A model generated the notes under the pieces. That model made no database searches. It was not told where the DNA came from and saw nothing but the letters and a program-made list of their open reading frames with translations. Shown here piece by piece: positions 14,582 to 21,382 of a stretch of DNA of 24,222 bases. Both the position numbers and the translations under genes were made by a program. Numbering within the stretch: the stretch's first letter is position 1; each line of letters opens with the position of its first letter. The stretch is from an uncultured Nocardiaceae bacterium (GTDB taxonomy: Bacteria > Actinomycetota > Actinomycetes > Mycobacteriales > Mycobacteriaceae). Location: the NCBI GenBank assembly GCA_936936565.1, contig CAKZIX010000011.1, forward strand, positions 1 to 24,222, in the 5' to 3' direction.

Positions 14582-15522
14582 GAGACCGGCTTGTTCAAGC
14601 CTTGGGCCGCAACCCATTTGGCGGCGGCGTCGCTGGCCTTGGTCTTCGTGTCGCCGGACACCTGCTCGTTGAGCGCGACCAGTTCCGCGGTGGTCAGCTT
14701 CGCGGAGGCCGCCTCGAGGGCCTTGACCAGCTTGTCCGACTTCTTGGCGGCGTTGAGCAGCGGCACCACGTGCTGGGCCGGGAAGTTGTTCTTCGGGTCC
14801 TCGAGGATCACGAAGTTGTTCTGCTTGATCGACGGTGAGGTGGTGAAAATGTTTGCTGCCGTTACGGATCCGGACGCGAGTGCCTGCACCGTGGCCGGCC
14901 CGCCGCCGTCGGCGATCGGCTTGAAGTTGGCAGGGGAGACGTCGAGGTTGTAATTGCGCTTGAGGCCGGGCAGGCCGACCGGGCGCTCGGCGAACTCGGC
15001 GGGCGCACCGAAGGACACCTCGGCCGAGTGCGGGGCCAGATCGGCGATCGTCTTGAGGTTCCAGCGATCTGCGGTCGCCTTGGTGACCACCACGGCGTCC
15101 TTGTCCTCGGCCGGTGCCGGCTTGGCGATGGCCAGCTTGTCACCGAGCGCGCGCTGCAGTGCCGACTCGATGTCGGCCGACGCCGTGGCCGTGGCATTCT
15201 TGTCCAAGTACAGCAACAGGTTTCCCGTGTAGTCGGGGATCACGTCGATCGAACCTTCGCGCACCGCAGGCACATACGCCTCCCGGCTGCCGATGTTGAG
15301 CTTGGTCTCTACGTCGAACCCGTTGGCGCGCAACACTTCGGCGTAAATGTTGGCGACCGTTTCGGACTCCGGGAAGTTCGCGGAGCCGACCACGATCTTG
15401 TTGGGATCGGAGTTGGTGGCGCCCCCGCTGCTCAGCGGGTCGGAGTTGCCGCAGGCGGCAGTTGCGGTGAGCGCCGTGGCGGCGACCGCGGTAATCACCC
15501 AGCGACGAATCGAGATGCTCAT
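14578..15522 (-). CDS. proX: osmolyte-binding lipoprotein ProX
   Basis: The 314-residue precursor has a lipoprotein signal ending ATAAC, with the lipidated Cys at 24. An OpuAC-type substrate-binding domain follows: KIVVGSANFPESETVANIYA, GSREAYVPAVREGSIDVIPD with YTGNLLLY, NLKTIADLAPHSAEV, and KLTTAELVALNEQVSG. The sequence follows M. tuberculosis ProX segment by segment. The likely ligands are quaternary amines such as glycine betaine, proline betaine or choline, taken up under osmotic stress. ATG 15522 is preferred to ATG 15528 because AAAGGG lies 8 bases from the former and only 2 from the latter. A -10-like TACACT lies about 30 bases upstream. Confidence 0.92.
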   Translation of the reverse strand: MSISIRRWVITAVAATALTATAACGNSDPLSSGGATNSDPNKIVVGSANFPESETVANIYAEVLRANGFDVETKLNIGSREAYVPAVREGSIDVIPDYTGNLLLYLDKNATATASADIESALQRALGDKLAIAKPAPAEDKDAVVVTKATADRWNLKTIADLAPHSAEVSFGAPAEFAERPVGLPGLKRNYNLDVSPANFKPIADGGGPATVQALASGSVTAANIFTTSPSIKQNNFVILEDPKNNFPAQHVVPLLNAAKKSDKLVKALEAASAKLTTAELVALNEQVSGDTKTKASDAAAKWVAAQGLNKPVS

Positions 15523-15557
15523 CTTCATGGCCCTTTCGGCAGGCGACGATCTTTGCC

Positions 15558-15563
15558 AGTGTA
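15558..15563 (-). promoter_or_regulatory. -10-like element of proXVWZ promoter
   Basis: On the minus strand TACACT (TAnnnT consensus) would start RNA near 15551, leaving a leader of about 30 bases that contains the GAAAGGG ribosome-binding site. No clear -35 is present 17 bases upstream, which is common in actinobacterial promoters. Confidence 0.42.
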
Positions 15564-15604
15564 ACGACGCGATCACTCGGCGGACCCCGTTCGGCGCAGG
15601 GTGA

Positions 15605-15855
15605 TTCCGGCGCGTCCGCGCGGGTCGCGATGTGGTGAGCAGTGTTGGGCGCGGTGGCGTGGGGTGGTTGCGGTGGCGTGTGCGCTTCGGCTCGCGATGT
15701 GGTGAGCAGTGTTGGGCGCGGTGGTTGCGGTGCGTCTGCGCCTGGGCTCACGATGCGTCGAGCAAGGGCGCACACGGTGGCGCGGGGGTGGTTGCGGTGC
15801 GTCTGCGTGGGGCTCGCGGTGTGGCGAGCAGTGCCGCGCGCGGTGCCGTGGGTTC
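15605..15855. repeat. degenerate tandem array, four units of about 57-67 bases
   Basis: Units begin near 15605, 15666, 15723 and 15790. Each starts GGTTGCGGTGCGTCTGCG (in the last two most clearly), continues GGGCTCGCGATGTGGTGAGC, and ends near GTTGGGCGCGGT. The first two share a 31-base identical core around 15626-15656 and 15691-15721. The array lies behind the proX promoter, in the divergent gap to the orphan binding protein. Open frames on both strands through it are periodic low-complexity readings, so I see no gene. Confidence 0.65.
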
Positions 15856-16044
15856 ATCGCGGCGCGGTCTGCGCGGGATCGTCGCCTACCTCCAACGGCT
15901 TCGGCGTGGAAGGCGTGGGGTGATGCTTGGGCGGCAGCGCTGGAGTCTTGTGCTACCGGACAAGGTGAGCGCTGCGAGTGACCAGCGCTGACATCCCGCG
16001 GTGTCGGGGCAGGTCGGGCGCGCGGCGCAGATCGCCGCCCGGCG

Positions 16045-16123
16045 GCGGGACTGGCTGTCCACTTTCGGCGTCCAAACGGCTGAATGTGCCTCGAATGCGA
16101 CGAAAGTGGGCGCTCAGTCCCGC
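16045..16123. repeat. large interrupted inverted repeat (REP/MITE-like or structured RNA)
   Basis: Two 23-base arms, 16045-16067 and 16101-16123, pair as GCGGGACTG-N5-CCACTTTCG against CGAAAGTGG-N5-CAGTCCCGC. That is 18 of 23 pairs, with one symmetrical 5-base internal loop, around a 33-base central loop. There is no T run on either side. The symmetry is far above chance. It sits 42 bases before the start of the orphan binding protein, in the region where a promoter -35 and regulators would lie. Confidence 0.7.
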
Positions 16124-16152
16124 ACGCAACCGGTAGCCGGCGCGCAATCGGA

Positions 16153-16158
16153 TAGATT
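16153..16158 (+). promoter_or_regulatory. -10 element for leaderless orphan binding protein
   Basis: TAGATT fits TAnnnT and ends 6 bases before the GTG at 16165, the distance expected if transcription starts at the start codon itself. The gene has no ribosome-binding site, which agrees with a leaderless transcript. Confidence 0.5.
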
Positions 16159-16164
16159 CGGCAT

Positions 16165-17001
16165 GTGCGCGCGCTGGGAATGGCTTGGATCGCGGCCGTT
16201 GCGCTGGCGGCGACGGCGTGCTCGACCACGCCCGACCAGCCGGCGATCGTCGTGGGTTCCGGCGATTCCACGCTCAGCCGGGTGCTGGCGGAGATATTCG
16301 CGGGCGCGTTGGCCCGCACGGGTGCGCCGGTGCGCACCGAGCCGGAGCTCGGCACGCGTACCGAATATCTGGCGGCGCTGGATGCCGCGCGGGTCACCGT
16401 GGTACCGGAGGTGAGCGGCGACCTGCTGACTCACTACGTGCCCGAATCGTCGGCCGCCGCGCCCGACGACGTCTATCGGGAGTTGAACCGTGCACTGCCG
16501 CAAGGTCTTTCGGTCACCGACTACGCCCAGGCGCAGTTGCGCATGCAGGTGTACGCGCGCGCGGGCGGCAAGATCGGGCAACTGCCCTGCACGTCGACGA
16601 TCGTCGTCGTCGACGGTGCGGTGGATCCGGCGGGCACAGTGGTCCGGCCGGCCGAGATCGAGCGCCTGAAGCAGACGTACACCTGTGCGTTCGCGGCCCT
16701 GCCCGTCCCGGCGAGCGAGGTGACGGCACCGGTGGAATCCGGTGCGGCCCAAGCCGCCCTGGTGCCGTTCGGGGTGCCCGCGCCGGGCCTGGTCCCGCTC
16801 ACCGACGACCGCAACGGTCTGGTGTCGCGCAACGTCCTGCCGCTGTTTCGTACCGGCTCGCTCACCAAGACGCAGATCGTCAAACTCAACTACGTATCGG
16901 GCGAATTGACCACCAGCGGCCTCGCGGACGTGGTGCAGCAGGCCGCGAGCGCGCCGCCCGCCGACGTCGCGCGCGCCTGGCTCGACGCACACGGCCTGTA
17001 G
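16165..17001 (+). CDS. orphan osmolyte-type ABC substrate-binding lipoprotein
   Basis: The 278-residue precursor has a lipoprotein signal (lipobox ATAC, Cys19) and a divergent OpuAC/ProX-type binding domain: AIVVGSGDSTLSRVLAEIFA, GTRTEYLAALDAARVTVVPE, GDLLTHY, then the C-terminal TKTQIVKLNYVSGELTTSGL. It lacks its own ATPase and permeases. It is divergent from proXVWZ and probably shares that importer or acts as a sensor for it. It differs strongly from ProX: the segment between residues 110 and 190 has two cysteines (LPCTSTIVVV, QTYTCAFAAL) not seen in ProX, which could form a disulfide. The start is GTG 16165, with no ribosome-binding site but a well-placed -10 (TAGATT). Confidence 0.82.
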   Translation: MRALGMAWIAAVALAATACSTTPDQPAIVVGSGDSTLSRVLAEIFAGALARTGAPVRTEPELGTRTEYLAALDAARVTVVPEVSGDLLTHYVPESSAAAPDDVYRELNRALPQGLSVTDYAQAQLRMQVYARAGGKIGQLPCTSTIVVVDGAVDPAGTVVRPAEIERLKQTYTCAFAALPVPASEVTAPVESGAAQAALVPFGVPAPGLVPLTDDRNGLVSRNVLPLFRTGSLTKTQIVKLNYVSGELTTSGLADVVQQAASAPPADVARAWLDAHGL

Positions 17002-17010
17002 GGCCGCGCC

Positions 17011-17320
17011 GACCGCTGCCGGTTGTCGAGTGGCTCGCGCGACCGCTGCCGGTTGTCGAGTGGCTCGCGCGTCCGCTGCCGGTTGTCGAGTGGCTCGCGC
17101 GTCCGCTGCCGGTTGTCGACCGGCCCGCGCGACCGCTACCGGTGTCGACCGGCCCGCGCCGACCCCTGCCGGTTGTCGAGTGGCTCGCGCGTCTGCTGCC
17201 GGTTGCCGAACGGCCGCGCCGCCCGTCGCCGAACGCCCGCGAGCCGCGCCGCCGGCGCCGTCGCGCGGCCGACGCCGTCGCAAGGGCGGGCGCCGTCGCA
17301 AGGGCGGGCGCCCGTCGGGT
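17011..17320. repeat. 30-base tandem repeat array
   Basis: Seven consecutive 30-base units run from 17011 to 17220. The first three (17011-17100) differ only at one base: GACCGCTGCCGGTTGTCGAG followed by TGGCTCGCGC, with GA or GT at the start. Units 4-7 drift (ACCGGCCCGCGC endings), and unit 5 has one deletion and one compensating insertion that keep the 30-base period. Two more 30-base blocks (17221-17280) are barely recognisable. An 18-19-base pair follows (CAAGGGCGGGCGCCGTCG, from 17281). The period is a multiple of 3, so it stays open in several frames; the frames have no start with a ribosome-binding site. It fills the convergent gap between the orphan binding protein and the esterase. 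Confidence 0.85.
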
Positions 17321-17331
17321 CCGGCCGTCCC

Positions 17332-18279
17332 CTACTTTCGTTCGGGTGCAGGCGCCAGCCGCGCCCGCATGAAGTCGGCCCATTCCCCAACGGGGACTTC
17401 GAGTTTCGGCGACGCGGTGACATTCACGTGGAAGTGGTGCCAGAGCTCGGGGTAGTCGGCGAACGTCACGTCGGCGCCGGCGGCGCGCGCTGCGTCGACG
17501 AATGCAACGGACTGCGGGTAGAGAATCTCGGTGGATACCGCGTGCACGATGGTGGGCGGCAGCGTCGAGAGGTCGCCGTGCCGGGGTGCGAATCCGGGGT
17601 CCCCCGGCTGGGCGTCGCCGCGGCTGGCCGCCAGACATTCGCGCAGCCACCGAAGGGTGAGCACGGTGTCGGATTCTTGTTCGGGGATGTCGAACGGGTC
17701 GCACCAGGGCGAGCTCAGCGCGAGCGCGGCGACGCGGTGACCTTCGGTAGCCAGCGCCAGCGCTGTGGCGGCGGCCAGCCCGCCGCCTGCGGAATCGCCT
17801 GCGAGAGCGAGGTTTTCGTAACCGTGCCGGGCGCCGAGTTCGCGTGCGGCGGCGAGCGCGTCGTGCAGCGCCGCCGGATACGGGTGCTCTGGCGCGAGCC
17901 GGTAATCGAGCTGGTACACGGCGGCGCCGGTGCGGGCGGCCAGGTAGGTGCTCAACGGCAGATGGGTGCGCAGCGAACCGATGCAGTAGCCGCCGCCGTG
18001 CAGGTACAGCACGACGCCGTCGGTGGTCGGGCCGGCACTGCGCAGCGCCGGACGGCCGCCCAGCTCGAGCTCTTCGACGGTGACGCCCGCGGCGAGCGGG
18101 TGCGTGAGCCGGAACGGCCGCTCATAGCGCAGTCGTTGCTGCGCCCACGGCGTGCCCGCGCCGGTGGTCATGCGCGCGGTGAGTTGCGTCGTGCCGCGCA
18201 CGATCGGGCCCGGCGCGTGTCGGTACATCGCGCGTGTCCCGATCTGCAGGCCACGGGACAGGACAGACGTCAAGCGCAT
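17332..18279 (-). CDS. HSL-family alpha/beta hydrolase (esterase)
   Basis: The 315-residue cytosolic esterase of the hormone-sensitive-lipase family has the oxyanion motif YLHGGGYC (92-99), nucleophile GDSAGG with Ser163, and a catalytic His in WHHFHV (281 or 282). The acidic residue position, usually Asp in a D-P-L-R-D-like motif, reads STEILYPQS, so Glu251 probably serves. It cleaves short-chain esters, which suits a role after a Baeyer-Villiger oxygenase that makes esters from ketones. I chose ATG 18279 over GTG 18288 because AGGG lies 9 bases upstream. It is separated from the SDR gene by 90 bases that contain a 14-base-stem hairpin, so its expression may differ from the upstream genes. 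It is similar in kind to LipR of the mycobacterial mymA operon. Confidence 0.88.
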   Translation of the reverse strand: MRLTSVLSRGLQIGTRAMYRHAPGPIVRGTTQLTARMTTGAGTPWAQQRLRYERPFRLTHPLAAGVTVEELELGGRPALRSAGPTTDGVVLYLHGGGYCIGSLRTHLPLSTYLAARTGAAVYQLDYRLAPEHPYPAALHDALAAARELGARHGYENLALAGDSAGGGLAAATALALATEGHRVAALALSSPWCDPFDIPEQESDTVLTLRWLRECLAASRGDAQPGDPGFAPRHGDLSTLPPTIVHAVSTEILYPQSVAFVDAARAAGADVTFADYPELWHHFHVNVTASPKLEVPVGEWADFMRARLAPAPERK

Positions 18280-18321
18280 GGTCGACACCCTACTTCGCTG
18301 GAATACCCGACTGGGACGAGC

Positions 18322-18355
18322 GTGGCCCAGATCTGTACAGCCAGATCTGGGCCAC
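18322..18355 (-). terminator. intercistronic 14-base-stem hairpin
   Basis: A perfect 14-base stem, GTGGCCCAGATCTG / CAGATCTGGGCCAC, with a 6-base loop lies between the SDR stop and the esterase start. No T run follows. It may be a partial terminator, a processing or stability hairpin for the upstream mRNA, or a true terminator with the esterase transcribed from its own promoter. Confidence 0.55.
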
Positions 18356-18369
18356 CGCGAACCCGTGAA

Positions 18370-19191
18370 CTACTTGAGAATGCGCCCGGTGACCTCGGCG
18401 ACGATGCGCTGGTAAGTGACCGGTACGAGGCGCTGGAACAGGTCGAGCGCCTGGGCGTCGAGCCCGATAAGCACGCGCCCGCTGCCCTTGGACACGCCCT
18501 TCAGAATTGTCTTGGCCGCCATTTCGGGGGTGTTGTTGGCGAGCCGCTTGTTGAACAGGTCCGTGAACGCCTGCTGATCGTGGTCGCCGACCACGGTCGC
18601 GTTGTTGGCGACGTTGGTCTTGATGCCGCCGGGGTGCACGCAGGTCACCTTGACGGGGCGCTTGTTGGTAATCATCTCCTGGCGCAACGCCTCGGTGAAC
18701 CCGCGCACCGCGAACTTGGCGGCGTTGTAGGCGCTCTGGCTCGGCAGCGCGATGAGGCCGAACAGGCTGGAAATGTTGATCACGTGGCCGTCGCCGGACT
18801 CGATCAGGTGCGGCAGGAACGCCTTGGTGCCGTTGACGACGCCCCAGAAGTCGACATCCATGATGCGCTCGATGTCTTTGAACTGGGACTCCTCGACATC
18901 GCCGACCATCGCGATACCGGCGTTGTTGTACACCTGATGCACGACGCCGAAGTGCTCCTTGACGGCGTCGGCGTAGGCCAGCACGGCCTCGCGCTCGGCG
19001 ACGTTGAGCGCGTCCGATTTCACCTCGGCGCCCAGCGCCTCGGCCTGGCGCACCGTCTCGGCGAGGCCCGCCGCGTCGATGTCGGACAGGGCCAGGCGCG
19101 CACCCCGGCGCGCCAACTCGACGGCCAGGGCGCGACCGATACCCGAACCGGCACCGGTGATGACGGCAACTTTGCCGCGGAACTCGCTCAT
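18370..19191 (-). CDS. short-chain dehydrogenase/reductase
   Basis: The 273-residue classical SDR has the cofactor motif TGAGSGIG (12-19), NNAG (89-92), the catalytic Ser142 in NISS, and YNAAK (Tyr155, Lys159). DIDAAG after beta-strand 2 (Asp at 37) suggests NAD(H) preference. The C-terminal part (VPVTYQRIVAEVTGRILK) is typical of the SDRs found beside flavin monooxygenases in mycobacteria. The likely task is oxidising an alcohol to the ketone that the monooxygenase then uses. The ATG (19191) overlaps the stop of the monooxygenase gene (ATGA), so the two are co-translated. Confidence 0.9.
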   Translation of the reverse strand: MSEFRGKVAVITGAGSGIGRALAVELARRGARLALSDIDAAGLAETVRQAEALGAEVKSDALNVAEREAVLAYADAVKEHFGVVHQVYNNAGIAMVGDVEESQFKDIERIMDVDFWGVVNGTKAFLPHLIESGDGHVINISSLFGLIALPSQSAYNAAKFAVRGFTEALRQEMITNKRPVKVTCVHPGGIKTNVANNATVVGDHDQQAFTDLFNKRLANNTPEMAAKTILKGVSKGSGRVLIGLDAQALDLFQRLVPVTYQRIVAEVTGRILK

Positions 19192-20702
19192 CGAGCAGCA
19201 ACCTTTTCTTCGCGAAGGGACACGACGTTCGACGACGTCTCGTAGGCGTCGGCGTCGAAATTCTTGGTGATCTGACGGAACGTGAAGGTGAAACCGGGCC
19301 ACAGCGTGGTGTTGTTGCCGTGCTTGTCCAGGTACCAGCTGGCGCAGCCGCCGGTGCTCCAGACGCTACCGGCCAGGCTCTTCTGCAGGTCCTTGTTGTA
19401 CTTGGTCTGCGCGTCCTTGCGCACCTCGAAGCGCTCGACGCCCTGCTTGTCGAGCTGCTCGACGGCGTCGGTGACGTAGTTCAGCTGGGACTCGATCATG
19501 AACACCATCGAGGTGTGGCCCAGGCCGGTGTTCGGGCCGACCAGCAGGAACATGTTCGGGAAGCCGGCCACGGCGGCGCCCTTGTAGGCCTGCATGCCGA
19601 TCTCGTCCCACACGTCGGACAGGCTGCGCCCGCCGACACCGTAGATCGTCTTGAACGCCGGCGAGTCGGTGACGTGGAATCCGGTGGCCACGATCAGGGC
19701 GTCGATTTCGCGCTCGGTGCCGTCGGCGGTGACGATCGAGTTGGCACGCACCTCGGCGATACCGTCGGTGACCAGGTCGACGTGGTCGCGGTCCAGGGCC
19801 GGGTAGTAGTCGTTGGAGATCAGCATGCGCTTGCAGCCGATGCGGAAGTCCGGGGTGACCTTCTTGCGCAGCTCGGGGTCGCGGATCTCGGCGAAGATCT
19901 TGGCACGCGAGAGCAACTCGAAGCCGGTCATCAGGACCGGAAGCTTGGCCAGGCCGAGCACCTGCGTCTCGCGGGCGGCGTAGATGCCGGTGCGGTAGAG
20001 CTGCATCACGGCGGGCACGCGCTTGAACGCCTCGCGCTCGATCTGGGTGTACGGGCGATCGACGCGCGGCAGCAGCCACGGCGCGGTGCGCTGGTAGACG
20101 TCCAGGCTCGCGACCTCGTCGACGATGGCCGGCACGATCTGGATGGCCGAGGCGCCGGTGCCGATGATCGCGACGCGCTTGCCCTTCAGGTCCGCGTCGT
20201 GGTTCCAGCGCGCGGAGTGGAAGATTTCGCCCTGGAAGCCCTGAATGCCCTTGATGTTCGGCAGCGACGGTTCGCACAGCGCGCCGATGGCGCCGATCAG
20301 CTTCTTGGCGCTGTAGGCGCCCTTGGAGGTCTGCAGATCCCAGTGCAGCGTCTCTTCGTTCCAGCGCGCTTCGAGCACGTCGCAGTCGAAGACGCACCGG
20401 TCGTACACGTTGTGGTTCTTCGCGACGTCCTGAATGTAGGACTGGATCTCCGGCTGCTTGGAGAACGAGCGGGTCCAGGTGGGGTTCAGCGCGAAGGAAT
20501 AGGAGTACAGCTGCGAGGGCACGTCGCAGGCGGCACCGGGGTAGGTGTTGTCGCGCCACGTGCCGCCGACATCGGTGCCGCGCTCGAGCACCAGGAAGTC
20601 CTTGCCCAGCTGGCTCAGTCGTATGGCAGCACCGAGCCCGGAGAAGCCGGCGCCGATGATGATGGTGTCCACGACGACGTTGTCTGTAACCTTACGACTC
20701 AT
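19188..20702 (-). CDS. flavin-containing Baeyer-Villiger-type monooxygenase
   Basis: The 504-residue FAD- and NADPH-dependent enzyme has a first Rossmann motif GAGFSG (17-22), GGTWRDNTYPGAACDVPSQL (46-65), and the Baeyer-Villiger fingerprint F-x-G-x-x-x-H-x-x-x-W at 156-166 (FQGEIFHSARW). A second Rossmann motif, GTGASA (181-186), and the ATG motif (IVATGFH) follow. The fingerprint is followed by Asn rather than the usual Pro or Asp, a small deviation. Enzymes of this group insert oxygen into ketones to make esters or lactones, and related mycobacterial ones also activate thiocarbamide drugs. It heads an operon with an SDR and an esterase. The start lies at the likely transcription start (TACGCT -10 at 20710-20715), so the mRNA is probably leaderless. 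Confidence 0.92.
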   Translation of the reverse strand: MSRKVTDNVVVDTIIIGAGFSGLGAAIRLSQLGKDFLVLERGTDVGGTWRDNTYPGAACDVPSQLYSYSFALNPTWTRSFSKQPEIQSYIQDVAKNHNVYDRCVFDCDVLEARWNEETLHWDLQTSKGAYSAKKLIGAIGALCEPSLPNIKGIQGFQGEIFHSARWNHDADLKGKRVAIIGTGASAIQIVPAIVDEVASLDVYQRTAPWLLPRVDRPYTQIEREAFKRVPAVMQLYRTGIYAARETQVLGLAKLPVLMTGFELLSRAKIFAEIRDPELRKKVTPDFRIGCKRMLISNDYYPALDRDHVDLVTDGIAEVRANSIVTADGTEREIDALIVATGFHVTDSPAFKTIYGVGGRSLSDVWDEIGMQAYKGAAVAGFPNMFLLVGPNTGLGHTSMVFMIESQLNYVTDAVEQLDKQGVERFEVRKDAQTKYNKDLQKSLAGSVWSTGGCASWYLDKHGNNTTLWPGFTFTFRQITKNFDADAYETSSNVVSLREEKVAAR

Positions 20703-20720
20703 AAATCCGAGCGTAGGCGA

Positions 20721-20763
20721 CTATTGAGTAATGGTCAATAGCTTATTGAGCGATGTTCAGTAG
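20721..20763. promoter_or_regulatory. twin operators for divergent TetR regulator
   Basis: Two 21-base inverted repeats lie 22 bases apart (two helix turns). Site 1 (20721-20741) is perfect: CTATTGA-N7-TCAATAG. Site 2 (20743-20763) is TTATTGA-N7-TCAGTAG, with the same spacing and two changed bases. Together they fill most of the 70-base gap between the monooxygenase and tetR genes and touch the likely -10 of tetR (TAGTAT, 20761-20766). The consensus is YTATTGA-N7-TCARTAG. Confidence 0.75.
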
Positions 20764-20766
20764 TAT
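20761..20766 (+). promoter_or_regulatory. -10 element of tetR-type gene
   Basis: TAGTAT ends 6 bases before the ATG at 20773, the arrangement of a leaderless transcript. It overlaps operator site 2, so bound repressor would block its own promoter. Confidence 0.5.
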
Positions 20767-20772
20767 GTCAGC

Positions 20773-21369
20773 ATGGCGCGCACTCGATTGGACCCGGCGG
20801 CTCGACGTGACCAGCTGCTCGCACTCGGTGTAAAAATGCTCGCCGCACGCGGGCTCGACCGCATCTCCATCGACGAAATCGCGCGCAAGGCAGGCATCTC
20901 GCGCGGGCTGCTGTTCCACTACTTCCCATCCAAGAGCGAGTTCGCGCTCGAAATCGTGCGGCACAGCAGCAACGAATTGCTGGAGTGCACGCGCCCGCAG
21001 CCCGGCCTGCCGCCGCTCGAGATGCTGCGCGACAGCATGCGGCGCTACCTCGAATACGTGGTCGACAATCGAGACGGATACATCGCGCTCATCCGCGGCA
21101 TGTCCACGGCCGACGCCGACATGCGCGCCGTCATCGAAGACAACCGGAGCCAGCTCAGCGCGCGGATCACCGAACATCTGCCCACCGTCGACATCGATCC
21201 GGCCGTACTCGACCTCGCCATCCGGGGCTGGATCGCCTTCGTCGAGGAGATCACCATCAGCTGGCTGCAACGGCCGACGGTCACCGAGGAACAACTGCTC
21301 GACCTCTACGTGGACGCGCTCGCGGGCGTGTCGATCGTGTCGGTGACGAAGGGCGCCGCGGGCGCGTAG
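20773..21369 (+). CDS. TetR/AcrR-family transcriptional repressor
   Basis: The 198-residue protein has an N-terminal helix-turn-helix domain of about 60 residues: ARRDQLLALGVKMLAARGLD, RISIDEIARKAGISRGLLFH, YFPSKSEFALEIVR. These are the helix 2-3 and YFPSK features of the family. A C-terminal all-helical ligand-binding domain follows. The ATG is near or at the transcription start. It is divergent from the monooxygenase-SDR-esterase cluster and very likely represses both that cluster and itself through the twin 21-base repeats. The ligand is unknown, but a hydrophobic substrate or product of the cluster is the natural guess. It converges on the AAA ATPase gene with a 13-base gap and no terminator. 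Confidence 0.92.
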   Translation: MARTRLDPAARRDQLLALGVKMLAARGLDRISIDEIARKAGISRGLLFHYFPSKSEFALEIVRHSSNELLECTRPQPGLPPLEMLRDSMRRYLEYVVDNRDGYIALIRGMSTADADMRAVIEDNRSQLSARITEHLPTVDIDPAVLDLAIRGWIAFVEEITISWLQRPTVTEEQLLDLYVDALAGVSIVSVTKGAAGA

Positions 21370-21382
21370 GTTCTCGCCGGCG

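Noticed and set aside
15573..16414. Open frames on both strands through the proX/orphan-binding-protein gap
   Set aside because: They consist of repeat-derived low-complexity translation (PPRHR, HIATRADA) and overlap the start of the orphan binding protein.
17011..17220. CRISPR array
   Set aside because: The 30-base units are directly adjacent with no unique spacers, and no cas genes are present.
16185..17372. Plus-strand frame encoding repeated RPLPVVEWLA units
   Set aside because: It is the +2 frame of the binding-protein gene extended through the 30-base array. It has no start signal, and the period of 30 keeps several frames open by arithmetic alone.
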